Below are positions 1 through 13,454 of a stretch of DNA of 64,000 nucleotides, one piece after another. The position numbers and the translations under genes were made by a program. Under the pieces are notes generated by a model that was given only the letters and a program-made list of their open reading frames with translations, searched no databases and was not told the DNA's origin. The number at the start of each line of letters is the position of its first letter. Positions within the stretch are counted from its first letter, which is position 1. The stretch comes from Cacajao melanocephalus (Eukaryota > Chordata > Mammalia > Primates > Pitheciidae): contig CAUYLG010071302.1 of assembly GCA_963573385.1 (NCBI GenBank), positions 1-64,000 on the forward strand, written 5' to 3'.

Positions 1-488
1 TGATGGTGATGATGGTGATAGTGATGGTGTCAGTGATGGTGATGATGGTGGTGATGATGGTGATAGTGATGGTGTCAGTGATGGTGATGATGGTGATAAT
101 GAAGGTGTCAGTGATGGTGATGATGGTGTCAGTGATGGTGATGGTGATAGTGATGCTGCAGGTGATGGTGATGGTGGTGATGATGGTGATAGTGATGGTG
201 TCAGTGATGGTGATGATGGTGATGGTGATAGTGATGGTGTCAGTGATGGTGATGTTGGTGATAGTGATGGTGTCAGTGATGGTAATGATGGTGATGATGG
301 TGATAGTGATGTGTCAGTGATGGTGATGATGGTGATGGTGATGGTGTCAGTGATGATGGTGATGATGGTGATAGTGATGGTGTCAGTGATGGTGATGATG
401 GTGATAGTGATAGTGATAGTGATGGTGACAGAGATGGTGATGGTGATGATGATGGTGATGGTGACAGTGATGATGATAGTGATGATGG
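1..488. repeat. GAT/GGT-rich minisatellite
   Basis: The stretch is built almost only from GAT, GGT and AGT triplets, with a recurring longer unit of about 33-39 bases that contains GTGTCAGTGATGG. It begins at or before the window edge. The methionine/valine-only open frames here are by-products of the triplet repeat and not genes. Confidence 0.95.
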
Positions 489-594
489 TAGCTACATTTG
501 TTGAGCTCCAGCAGATGGATATAATGGTTCAGAGCAGATCTCTGCTGTCAGGAAACTCTGATTGAATCACCTTCTGCTTTTCCAGAACTTGAGG

Positions 595-745
595 GTCATA
601 TTGGTTAACCTCTCAGCTACTTTTTGGTAAATGTGGAAATAGTAGTCCTTACCTTTTAGGGTTGTGAAGATGAAACGAGATAACATGTGAATTCTCAGCT
701 TGGAGCCCAGTACATAGCAGCACTTGGTATGTGGTGAATTTTGTT
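595..745 (+). mobile_element. MIR SINE, plus orientation
   Basis: Cctctcagct, then a 'gttgtgaagatgaaacgaga' block, then a 'cagtacatagcagcac' tail follow the order of the MIR core and 3' part. It is old and strongly diverged. Confidence 0.6.
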
Positions 746-767
746 AAGACAATATTACTCTCTTGGG

Positions 768-960
768 CTAGGTACTGTGCTGAGCACTTCACATACATCT
801 TCCTATGTAGTCCTCCCCAAAAGGTGTCATGATAGTATTATGATCCTCATTTTGCAGGTGAGGAAACAGAAAACAGAGAGTGTGTAGCATCCCAAAGTCA
901 CTTAGATTCTAAGTAAAAACCAGAATTTGAATCCTGGTTGATCTTACTCCAAAGCCTTAC
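768..960 (-). mobile_element. MIR SINE, minus orientation
   Basis: The blocks 'tcctcattttgcaggtgagg', 'gtcacttag' and 'gaatcctggttgatcttac' follow the reverse-complement MIR order. It faces the MIR immediately upstream. Confidence 0.7.
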
Positions 961-1399
961 CTTTAGGTCTAAAGGCTTGTGGTAGGTTTTTGTATTATAG
1001 CAAAAGATTAAAAATATAATTACCCACCAGTAGGGGATTGGTTAAACAAGTTACAAGACATCCTAACAATACACAGAGTTGCAAACAAAGTATTTAGGAA
1101 GATTTTCAAGCTATATTAAGAGAAAAGGGCACAGTATAGAACAGCATACAGTATACTACTACTTATGTAAAAGAGGAAGATTGACATACAAATATATGTG
1201 TTTGTTTATATATGCACAGGACACACAAGAAACCAATGGCATTAGATGCCTATTGGGAAGGGAACTAGGTGGCAGGGGGACATGGATGGGAGGGATACTT
1301 TACTATGTAATCCTTTATATTTTTGGGGATTTTTTGAGGGTCAGAGCTGATCTGTAATTTAATATGTGAATAATTAACATGCTTTGACTGACTTCATTT

Positions 1400-1815
1400 T
1401 TTATCACTCTCCCCCACTCTCAGTCCCTATAGCTACACTGCGTTCTTGTGTTCCTCAAACATACCACGTTCATTCCAGCCCAGGGCCTTTGAACTTGATT
1501 TTCTGCATGAGACCCTCTTCCCTTGATTGTTGCCTTTCCCTCACCACATTCAAGTCTCTGCCCATACGCCATCCTTCAGAGAGGCCTTTCCCGAACAAGT
1601 GACCTGAAATAACCACCACTGTTCATCGTTGCTTTCTTTATCTCACTACCCACAGCCTCAAATTATATTATTGTATTTTTCTGTGTATTTACTTATTTCT
1701 TGTCTATTCCCCCACCAGAATATAAGTTCCAATAGGGCGAAGGTTTTTGTCTGTTATATTCCTAGTGTACAATACATGACAGATGCTTAATAAATATTTG
1801 CTGGTTGAATTAATG
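1400..1815 (+). mobile_element. LINE L2 3' end
   Basis: The stretch has the classic L2 tail order: 'ggcctttcccgaacaag', 'cccccaccagaatataag', and the terminal 'gcttaataaatatttgctgg'. A second, shorter L2-like tail lies at about 2605-2640. Confidence 0.8.
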
Positions 1816-2091
1816 AACAGATAAGCCTAACCTTTCTCCATGATATTTATCACAGATAAATATGTTAATTTATTAAGTAATTGAACATATATTTATTGAA
1901 TGTCTAATATGTTATAAAACAGTCTAAAGTTCCCACCCTCATGGGGCTTTTTTCTCATTGGTTGATTGAGTCATTTATTTACTGATACACAACTACAAGC
2001 CAGGCTCTATGCTAGGTACTTCAGAAGGGATGATGACAAAAAGCAGTGTTTTTTTTTCCTTTAAGACACTTGTACTTGTTTAAGGAGTAGG

Positions 2092-2385
2092 GATGGAAGT
2101 GGGAGTAGGACTGGGGAAAGATTCGGTTGCACAGTGCAAAATCTGAAATGTTAGGTGCCGTAGGGCTGGGAATGAAGATAGGGGAAGAAAGACCTTATTT
2201 GCCTTCTCTGATGTTTTAGGCTCTAGGGAGAGTGATGGAAATGGGAGTAGGAGTGGGGAAAGATTTGGTTGCACAGTACACTATCTGAAATGTCTGGTGC
2301 TGTAGGGCTGGGAATGAAGATAGGGAAGAAAGACCTTATTTGCATTCTCTGATGTCTTAGGCTCTAGGGAGAGTGACAGAAATCA
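2092..2385. repeat. Two-copy tandem duplication, period about 141-142 bp
   Basis: The segment beginning 'gatggaagtgggagtagg' at 2092 recurs from 2234, and the start of a third unit appears at about 2375. The copies share 'ggttgcacagt' and 'gggctgggaatgaagatag' in order and differ by scattered substitutions. No coding potential is seen. Confidence 0.9.
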
Positions 2386-2399
2386 GGAGAGAAGAAGAA

Positions 2400-3265
2400 G
2401 TGTTGATGGACAAACAAGTGGCCCAGAATTCTAACAGAAGAAAAGAGGAAAAACTATTAGACTTCACTTTGTACTGGAGACGCAGGCAGGAAGCAGCCCC
2501 ATGTAGCGCCTACTGTCGTACTCATAAGACACCAGCCACACACCATGAAATAGGGAACTCAGTCACAAAACATCCTGTCTGAAAGGTTCATGCATGTCAC
2601 ACAATAGGGGCTTAAATAAATATTTGTTGGGTGAATTAAGCACGTAGGTATAACCCTTTGCTGTAATAAATTTGTTAATTCAACAAAAATTTATTCAGTG
2701 CCTACTATGTGATATTTTGTTGAGAGGAGTTTTCTAAGCCTGATTTGGAGGAAGACCATGGATTTAACCTGCAACGTGTCCACTGACAGCCTTGATGGGT
2801 CCTCTGGAGGGACTTGTAGGGTGAGGTGAATGCTGGGACCTTGTTTAGGCATCCCTAGCCATGTGCTACTGTCCATGGTCCTGAAACACCACCCTTGATC
2901 TTTAGGACATGAATGCTGCTTCTAACACAAGAACATTGGTGACTTGTGTCCAGCATCTTTCAGAGATCCTGAAATAGGTATGGAAGAAGAAGGTAGAGTA
3001 ATATAGGATACAGGGTTGGGGAGAGAATACACAGAAGCTCTTAGAAAGGCACAGCCCCAAGAGAATGTCAGGGAGTTCTTTGGCTTTGAAATATTAATAT
3101 TTCACTTCCACCATGAAGGAAACCACCCTAGACCTAGACCATGGCCAAAATACTGTAAAGCTGAAGAATAGGGAGAAATTTTTGCATGAGGCTAAGTAAA
3201 GCTGAGTGAGTATGAACAATATTGGGAGAGCAATATCAAGATGGCTCAAATGAAATACCAGTTAT
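2400..3265. other. No gene seen; unassigned single-copy sequence
   Basis: Apart from the short L2-like tail at about 2605-2640 I see no exon, RNA gene or repeat that I can assign. Open frames are short and lack codon structure. Confidence 0.5.
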
Positions 3266-3269
3266 TATA

Positions 3270-3460
3270 TCAAAGAGTTCATAATAAAATTAAGCTATAT
3301 GGAAAATTTTACATATTTATTACATATTCATTATGTAATATGTATGATATATAATAAATAAATTACATATTTTGTGTCATATATAATACATTGTCTATAT
3401 TTTGTATATAATAATATGTACTATTTGTAATATTCCTCATAGCATATTATAAAATTAAGC
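3270..3460. repeat. AT-rich low-complexity tract
   Basis: The stretch is dominated by TATAAT, ATATTAT and ACATATT variants, with the phrase 'ataaaattaagc' plus '(c/t)atat' at both ends (about 3285 and 3452), which suggests a local duplication. Confidence 0.6.
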
Positions 3461-3780
3461 CATATGGGAAAGTTTAAAGATGAAACAAACCACCCAGTTC
3501 TATCACTCAGAAATATGATAGTTCATCAAATCTAAGTTTTGATTATACTTCAAATTATTTTTTGTATCACTAAGAAAACCTAAACCATAATAAAATGCTT
3601 TATATAACTTAGAATTTTTATTAAAATACCTATTTTAAACCTGTATAAATATATATTTTGTAGCATTGTACTCATATACAAACGTAAACAAAAAATATAA
3701 GAAATAAATTGGTCCAATATGTTTCTAAAACATCTTCACATTTAGCGTTCAACTCCTCTGAATCACTTTTTGACTCAGTA

Positions 3781-3812
3781 GTGTGTGTCTGTGTGTGTGT
3801 GTGTGTGTGTAT
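3781..3812. repeat. (TG)n microsatellite
   Basis: An interrupted TG dinucleotide run lies just upstream of an Alu. Confidence 0.9.
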
Positions 3813-3851
3813 GTGAATACAATATACTTTGTGCATCAAGAGTATCGATAA

Positions 3852-4160
<309 letters not shown>

Positions 4161-4169
4161 AGCATTTCT

Positions 4170-6055
4170 TAAAAGAGTGCTCAGCTATTGTCTCTGGACT
4201 TTTTTTCTAAGGTATTGCTTTAAGTTTTGATGCTGGCACTTGCTTGATCTTACCAGAAGGTGTCAGCAATGACAACTACTTCATGGTTGCCACCTGACTG
4301 TCAGCCATTGTCTGGTGACTAGATTTCAGAGTTGTTTATATGTGAAAAAGAAAAAAAATCACTCTTTTAGAATGGTAAATACAGTAACTGGTATTATTTC
4401 AAATATCTTTCTATGCCTATAAACTAAAGAAGAATAAATGGATAGAAAGAGAAAGTTTTAGATAAGGTTAGAAAAAAATGATTTTGTAAAAATTAATCCC
4501 TACTCTACATTTTATTAAAAATACAAATTAAGCTTCTGAAATTTTAACAAAATTCAACAGAAGAAAAATAAATTGAAGTAGATCTGAAGGAATGGCTATA
4601 CTTTGAATGATGTTTCCACCCCAGGAGATATTGATTACTAAAAGATCCCTATAATGTTAAGGACAAGTGATTATGAAAACCATAAAATCATAAAGAAGTT
4701 AGAATCATTGATTTTTCAAACCTCACGCATTTCAATTTCAGACAGTACTGATTGTTCCCCGGCTATAAAAGGTAAGGTGGTTAGCGCAGTCACACTTCCT
4801 CTTCCCTTTGTGAATCCCCCAATATTCTTACTTAGATTGATTTTCCTCTTGTTGGGATTTTCATTATTTATATTTGTTTTATAATTGTAATTTCTAGCGT
4901 TTATAATTAGTGTCTAAATCTTACTTCCCAAACTTTTTGCACTGCCTTCTTCATTCTTAAGTCCTTTTGGCTTTGTAATGATTTCTTTTCAAAGTAAGAC
5001 ACGCCCAGTTTAAAAAGTCAAGTTTCACCACTTGGCCCTACATGAAAAATTGCATTTCTCTGCTCCGTATTTTCATTTATCCAAACCTCACAGCTCTGAG
5101 GGAGTAATCCTGCCTCTTACAGTGATCTCCTTTGCTGTCAGGTTCACAGCCCCCAAACAATGACTTCTTGCTATGGCTGTTGAGCTTTTCCGTTATTTAC
5201 TAGACCCCTCCTAACACACATATACATATGCTCAGTCTCCTCTCATCCTTCAAATATAATTGCCACCACTTTTCATTAGATCGAGATCCAGTGCAGAGGC
5301 CTGCCAACATACATGACACCTGGACTGGATCTTTTTTATAACCTCCTAGGTGATAAACTTTATTCTAATATTAATCATGAAATAAAACAAATATGTAATA
5401 GTAAGGAAAATAAACAGTAAGTCTTTTCTTTTATTGAACTTCATATAAATAATAACAATGGTTAAAAATAAAAAATGAATATTGCAGTACTAAAAAAGAA
5501 AAAAACAATCATCCTAATATTGCACTGTTTTTAGTGTGGGTGCTTTGGATGCCCAGCTTGTAATTCTTTAGCTTTTTCAGTAACTTTATGTAATGTTGAA
5601 GGTATTATGTATTTCAAGATAGAGCCATATATTGCTTTTTTTTTTACATTATTTTCCTTACTGAAGTCCACTAGATTAATATTGTTTCATGTTAGTATTC
5701 AAATTTCTTTATAAAATTCAGAGTCATTACAAACTGAATCAGTTGCTGATCTGCAAGTTCTTCCAAGCTCCTGCAGCACAAAAAACCACAACTATTTATC
5801 AAATAATTCTTATATCTACCTAACAGAATTTTTATCCTTTAGTTACAATCTGATTTATTAATATTTCAGGTAAGTAATTGTTCAATCACTATTAAGTGAT
5901 CTTTAAAAACAAAACAAATGTCTCCAAAGGGTACTATTTGGGAAATTACTAATAATAATACTAGTTACACATTAAATTATCTGGATCCATTTTTTAGCTC
6001 AAAAAAACTAATAATTAAAAAAATTTTTTTAAAACCTAATAATTAAAAAGAATAA
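4170..6055. other. No gene seen; AT-rich unassigned sequence
   Basis: The stretch is AT-rich with scattered short open frames. Nothing here has exon-like codon structure or resembles a known repeat strongly enough to name. Confidence 0.5.
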
Positions 6056-6060
6056 ATTTT

Positions 6061-7535
<1,475 letters not shown>

Positions 7536-7539
7536 GTAA

Positions 7540-7765
7540 AATTTTTTTTTATTGTACTTTAGGTTCTGGGGTACATGTGTAGATCATGCAGGATTGTTGC
7601 ATAGGTACAACATGGCAATGTGGTTTGCTGCCTCCATTCCCCCCCATCACCTGTATCTGGCATTTCTCTCCATGTTATCCCTCCCCAACCTCCCCACTCC
7701 CCGCTGTCCCTCCCCTAGCCCCCCCCAACAGACCCCAGTGTGTGATGTTCCAGGAGGTAAAATTT
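7540..7765 (-). mobile_element. L1 (primate L1P) 3' fragment, minus orientation
   Basis: The T-run followed by 'tactttaggttctggggtac' is the reverse complement of the primate L1 3' end. A C-rich pyrimidine block follows. The same 3' end occurs again at about 54,440-54,705. Confidence 0.85.
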
Positions 7766-7867
7766 TAAAACCTGGCATATCTGAAAATATCTTTGTCTTT
7801 ACAGCTTTATGTTTTAATTTTAATTTTGAATTAACATTCAATAAAGTTGACTTTTTTGGTAGAAGTT

Positions 7868-7872
7868 ATATA

Positions 7873-7911
<39 letters not shown>
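7868..7911. repeat. (TA)n microsatellite
   Basis: A TA dinucleotide run with one CA interruption abuts the poly-T of the next Alu, so it probably grew from the Alu's A-rich tail. Confidence 0.9.
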
Positions 7912-7928
<17 letters not shown>

Positions 7929-8175
7929 TGCAATGAGGTCTTGCTCTGTCACTGGAGCACACTGCATCCTTGACCTCCCAGGCTCAAGCAATCCTCCCAC
8001 CTCAGCCTCCTATGTCACTGGGAGGCTGCCACCACACCTGGCTAATTAAAACATTTTTTTTATTTTGATAAAGACAGGATCTCAATATGTTGTCCAGGCT
8101 GGTGTCAAACTTCTGGACTCCAGCAATCCTCCCAAAATGCTAGGATTACAGGTGTGAGCCACTGTGACTGGTCAC
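7912..8175 (-). mobile_element. Alu (old, J-like), minus orientation
   Basis: Poly-T is followed by 'gaggtcttgctctgtcactg'; the second arm ends 'gtgagccactgtgactggtc'. It is diverged, with a deleted segment in the first arm. Confidence 0.85.
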
Positions 8176-8569
8176 AGTTTTATGAAATTTATGTTGGTTT
8201 GTGTAAGCACCACAAGATACAGAACAGTTTCATTACCTCCGAAAATCCCTCATGCTACCTCTTTGTAATCACACTGTCCATCACATCCCTAAGCCTTGGC
8301 AACCACTGATCTGTTCTCTATTACTATAGGTTTGTCCTTCTGAGAATGTCATGTCAATGGAATCATACAGTATGTAACATTTTGGGATGAGCTTCTTTCA
8401 TTCAATAATGCCTTTGAGATTCATCTAAGTGGTTGCATGTATCAATAGTTCATTGCTTTTTATCTCTGAGGAATATTATGTTTATCCATTCACCATTGAA
8501 GGACATGGGGTTGTTTCCAGTTGTTTGTTGTTGCTGCTTTGGAAATTATATATATTTTTTGTCTTTTTT

Positions 8570-8706
8570 TTCCCCCTCCCTTTTTGTGGAGAACGGGGTC
8601 TTGCTATATTGCCCAGGCAGGTCTCGAACTCCTGGGCTCAAGCTATCCTCCTGCCTCTGCCTCCCTAAGAGCTGGGATTATAGGTGTGAGCCACAGTGCC
8701 TGGCCT
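8570..8706 (-). mobile_element. Alu monomer (FLAM/FRAM-like), minus orientation
   Basis: A single arm runs from 'ggggtcttgctatattgccc' to 'gagccacagtgcctggcc', without the second arm. Confidence 0.8.
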
Positions 8707-8907
8707 GTTTTGGCAATTATGAATGGAGTTGTTACAACTATTTATTTAGAGGTTTTGGTGTGAATATAAACTTTAAGTTTTCTAGGGTAAATACCTAAGA
8801 ATTGTTGTCATATTATAAAGTGTATTTAACTTTATAAGACTGCCAAACTGTTTTCCAGAGTGGCAATATCATTTTGTAATCCCACCAGCAATGTCTGAGA
8901 GTTCTAG

Positions 8908-9296
<389 letters not shown>

Positions 9297-9327
9297 AACA
9301 TTTTATTTATTTTATTTTATTTTTATT

Positions 9328-9620
9328 TTTTGAGACAGAGTCTTGCTCTGTGGCCCAGGCTGGAGTGCAGTAGTGTGATCTTGGCTCACTGCAACCTCTA
9401 CCTCCTGGGTTCAAGCAATTCTGCCTCAGCCTCCTGAGTAGCTGGGATTATAGGCACATACTACCACGCCTAGCTAATTAAAAAAAATATTTAGTAGAGA
9501 AGGGGTGTTACTGTGTTGGCCAGACTGGTCTCAAGTTTCTGACCTCAAATGACACACCTGCCTCAACCTCCCAAAATGCTGGGATTACAATTACAGGCAT
9601 GAGCCACTGAGCCCAGTCTA
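9328..9620 (-). mobile_element. Alu, minus orientation
   Basis: 'gagacagagtcttgctctgt' through 'atgagccactgagcccagtc', following a TTTTA-rich tract. Confidence 0.95.
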
Positions 9621-9856
9621 GCCCAACCTTTTAAATACATGTGCATCTAAATCACATGAATGTCCTCATTGTGATTTAATTTGCATTTCCTTAATGGCTG
9701 ATGATGCTGAGCATTTTCATGAGCTTATCTTCTATCTGTATACTCTCTTTTTGTGAAATGTCTTTTGTCCATTTCAAAATTGGGTTTCTCTTACTGTAGT
9801 GTTTTGAAAGTTATTTATATTCTGCATACAAATCCTTTGTTGGATGTAACTTATAA

Positions 9857-10208
<352 letters not shown>

Positions 10209-11129
10209 CAAATTTTGATAATGTTTGACATTTTTTTTTTCATGGCTCATGCTTTGGTGTTATCTTTGTAGATTCTTTGGGAATTGCCACAGAGATGATC
10301 ATCTTGCCTGAGAATAAGGATAAGGTCACAAGGGTTGTCTTTGTTTTCTTCTAAAAGTTTTACATTCAGATTTATAATTAATTTTGAACATATTTTTGTG
10401 TAAAGTGTGAAATGTGGCTTGTAGTTCATCTGTCTGTATAAAGATGTCCAGTGGTCTCAACATCATGTATTCACAGAATTTCCTTTTTCCAATGAATTAC
10501 CTTCATACCTTTGGCAAGAATCTACTGGTCATATTTATAACATGCAGATCTATTTCTAGACTATCTGTTGTATTCAGTTGATCTATTCATTCACCAATAC
10601 CACACTGTCTTGATTACTTAGCTTTATAGTAAGCCTTAAAACCAGGCAGTGTGATTCCTCCAAAATTATTCTTTCAAAATTATTTTGACTATTCCAGTTC
10701 TTTTGTCTTTCCACATATATTTCAGAATCATCTTGTCAATACTTACCAAAAGGTTCTGAATTTTGACTGAGTGCATTGAATCTGTATATCAATTGGAGGA
10801 TAAATGACATCTTAACATTGAGTCCTCTGGTTCGTGAACATCGTATGTCTTCCCATTTATTTTGGTCTTCTCTCATTTCTTTGATCAACATTTTGTAGTT
10901 TTCAGCATACAGATCTTATACATATTTTTGTCAGATTGTATGCCTAAGTTAATCATTTTTTAGACCTATTTTAAATATTTTTCTTTATATTTTGGTTTTC
11001 AGTTATTCTTTGCTAGTATCCTGCCATCTTGCTAAACTTATTAGTTTTAGGAGTATTTTTGTAGATTTTTTGGGAATTGCTACATAGATGATCATGTTGC
11101 CTGAGTATAAGGATAATTTGGATACCTTT

Positions 11130-11230
11130 TGATAGGGTTTGGCTGTGTCCCTACTCAAATCTCATCTTGAATTGTAGCTCCCATAATCCCCACGTGTCAT
11201 GGGAGAGAGCCAGTGGGAGGTAATTGAATC

Positions 11231-11234
<4 letters not shown>
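11130..11234 (+). mobile_element. Truncated MaLR LTR (MST/THE1-type) 5' end
   Basis: The sequence starts 'tgatagggtttggctgtgtc' and continues through 'gtgggaggtaattgaatcat', which is the 5' end of MST/THE1 solo LTRs of the ERVL-MaLR group. It is cut short where a GA repeat begins. No internal retroviral sequence is present. Confidence 0.85.

Positions 11235-11263
<29 letters not shown>
11235..11263. repeat. (GA)n microsatellite
   Basis: An uninterrupted GA run lies at the break of the MaLR LTR. Confidence 0.95.
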
Positions 11264-11267
<4 letters not shown>

Positions 11268-11817
11268 CGGTTCTGAGGGGACGGGGGCGGCAGGTAGAAA
11301 GGTTGCTCCTTCCTTCACTTTCTCCTCCCTGTGGTCATTGACTGTGCTAAACCCTGGGCTGGGAGCTGGGAACCCGGAATCGTGCCCTGGACTAGCGCGC
11401 TGTGAAGCCGGGACGTGCTGGTGGCAATTCCCAATGTGCGACCCCCTCCCCCGAGGCTGAGGACCTGCAGGGGCCCCACCGGCCTGGGGACAGCCTTCCC
11501 GGAGACCTGGAGGTGCGGAGAGCTCAGCCAGGAATAGTGAGAGGGTAGGCAGGGGAAAGGCGTGCCAGGCAGGGACAGAACGGAGGGGAAGAGAAGGTCA
11601 GCAGCATCGTGGAACTGGAGCTCAGAGCCCAGGCGTAGGGGGTCAGCAGGTCGGGAGGCTCTTGAAGGTGGCCCCAAGGGCTTTGGATTTGGTCCCGAGA
11701 ACAAGCGAGAGCCATTCAAACGTGTTAAGCAGCGGGAGTGAATTAGGGAGAAATCCTTCTGGCTTCAGAAGGGCTTGGAAGGTCTGCAGCAGAGGTGGCG
11801 AGGCCGCTGGAGGTGTG

Positions 11818-11978
11818 AAACGGCGTTTAAAATCGAGGAAGCAGGAGGACCGACTTGGGCGACCGCAGAGTTTCCAGGCACGAGAGCTGTGTGGAATGAG
11901 AGCGCTCAGGAGCGTCCCTGAATTCCAAGGAGATCAAGCAGCGGGAACATTTATTGAGCGTTTACTGTGTGTCACCAG
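11818..11978 (+). repeat. Diverged tandem module, copy A
   Basis: The module contains 'ggcgtttaaaatcga', then a 'gagtttccag' block, 'attccaaggagatc' and 'gtttactgtgtg'. The same elements recur in the same order in copy B about 770 bp downstream. Confidence 0.8.
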
Positions 11979-12589
11979 CTGCCCACCCTAGGTAGGGAAG
12001 AAGGGAGGAAAGAGTTCGCCTTTCCACCTTCCGTCCTCCGTTCCCTCATCGTGGAGTTGCGGGGCCACCTGCTCGTGCGCATTTTCTTTCTCTGAAGCTC
12101 GGAGCAAGGGCGTGGTGGTGCGGGGAGCAGGGCTCAGCAGGTTCAAGGGGACGTGGGCGGTCGGGGGCGGGGAGGATACTGGGCAATGACGCGGGAGATG
12201 CTCAGGATCTAGAACTGACTGCGCCGGATTCTTGTTTAGAGGGAAGTGAAGCGAGGGAGGAGGCGCGGGTGATACTGGGGGAGAGGTCTGGGAGGTGGGA
12301 AGAGGGGCGGACCTCATTCGGGCAAGTTTCCTTGAAGTTCCCTGGGACAGACATCCGGATTTGGGGAACTGGGAGAGGGCTAGACCAGTGATGGGATTTT
12401 GGGGTTGGTGGAAGAAAAAAAGTAACAGGACCCGGTAGAACCCCAGGTTGATATGATATATGATGGGATGTGGGTCGGGAAATCGGGAATGTTCTTCTGT
12501 CTTGGCTTCCCATCCCTTCCCTCTCACCACCCACTCCACCCCAGGCGATAAAGCCCAAAAGGTCGGAGATCCAACAGCGCTAGCGCTTG

Positions 12590-12755
12590 AAACGGCTTTT
12601 TAAAATAGAGAAATTGAGAGGACCGACGGCCGCTCCAGTGACCGCTGAGTTTCCAGACAAGGGAGCTCTGTGCAACAAGGGGCGCACAGGAGCATCCCCT
12701 CAATTCCAAGGAGATCGCTTAGCCGGGACATTTATTAAGCGCTTACTGTGTGCCA
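12590..12755 (+). repeat. Diverged tandem module, copy B
   Basis: The blocks of copy A recur in order: 'ggctttttaaaatagag', 'gagtttccag', 'attccaaggagatcg' and 'gcttactgtgtg'. The mir-4520-like inverted repeat starts right at its 3' edge and has no counterpart beside copy A. Confidence 0.8.
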
Positions 12756-12800
12756 CCTGCGTGTTTTCTGTCCAAAACACGCAGGAAGAAGGAATCAAAG
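12745..12800 (+). ncRNA. MIR4520: mir-4520-like locus with a short perfect inverted repeat
   Basis: A perfect inverted repeat occupies 12756-12785: arm CCTGCGTGTTTT, loop CTGTCC, arm AAAACACGCAGG. The 20 bases at 12756-12775 agree, as far as I remember it, with the human miR-4520-5p sequence, and the flanks (tgtgccac before, aagaagg after) fit the human precursor. The position about 4 kb upstream of MED31 also fits human MIR4520. Here the stem is only 12 bp with a 6-base loop, shorter than the roughly 22-bp arms of the human precursor, so normal Drosha/Dicer processing looks unlikely. The palindrome can be transcribed from either strand, as the human -1/-2 pair is. Orthology is fairly sure; function in this species is doubtful. 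Confidence 0.65.
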
Positions 12801-12931
12801 CCTGGTACAGCAGGCAGGCGAGGTGGGGAAAGGAGTTACGCACGCGTGTACCACGGACTTTGGGGCAAGTCTAGATGTCTAGGAAGCCAACCTCCATGTA
12901 AAGGCAAGCGCGGGCGTGGGCATGGGCGTGC

Positions 12932-12953
12932 GCGCGCACACACACACATACAC
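12932..12953. repeat. (CG)/(CA)n tract
   Basis: A short gcgcgc run passes into a CA run. Confidence 0.8.
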
Positions 12954-12991
12954 AGGCCTCACAAGCTGGATTGCAGGAGAGGGTGAAGTAG

Positions 12992-13420
<429 letters not shown>

Positions 13421-13454
13421 GGACTCACTCCATTTGAGGGTAAAACTCTGCCTC

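Noticed and set aside
3..565. Open frames of 105 and 84 codons at the window start
   Set aside because: They are almost only Met, Val and Ile from the GAT/GGT repeat and have no gene features.
7552..8049. 165-codon plus-strand frame
   Set aside because: It runs through an L1 3' end, a TA repeat and an Alu; the text is typical of translated repeats.
11315..12558. Several 78-183 codon frames on both strands of the CpG-rich region
   Set aside because: They overlap one another in many frames, share no domain, and reflect GC-rich composition.
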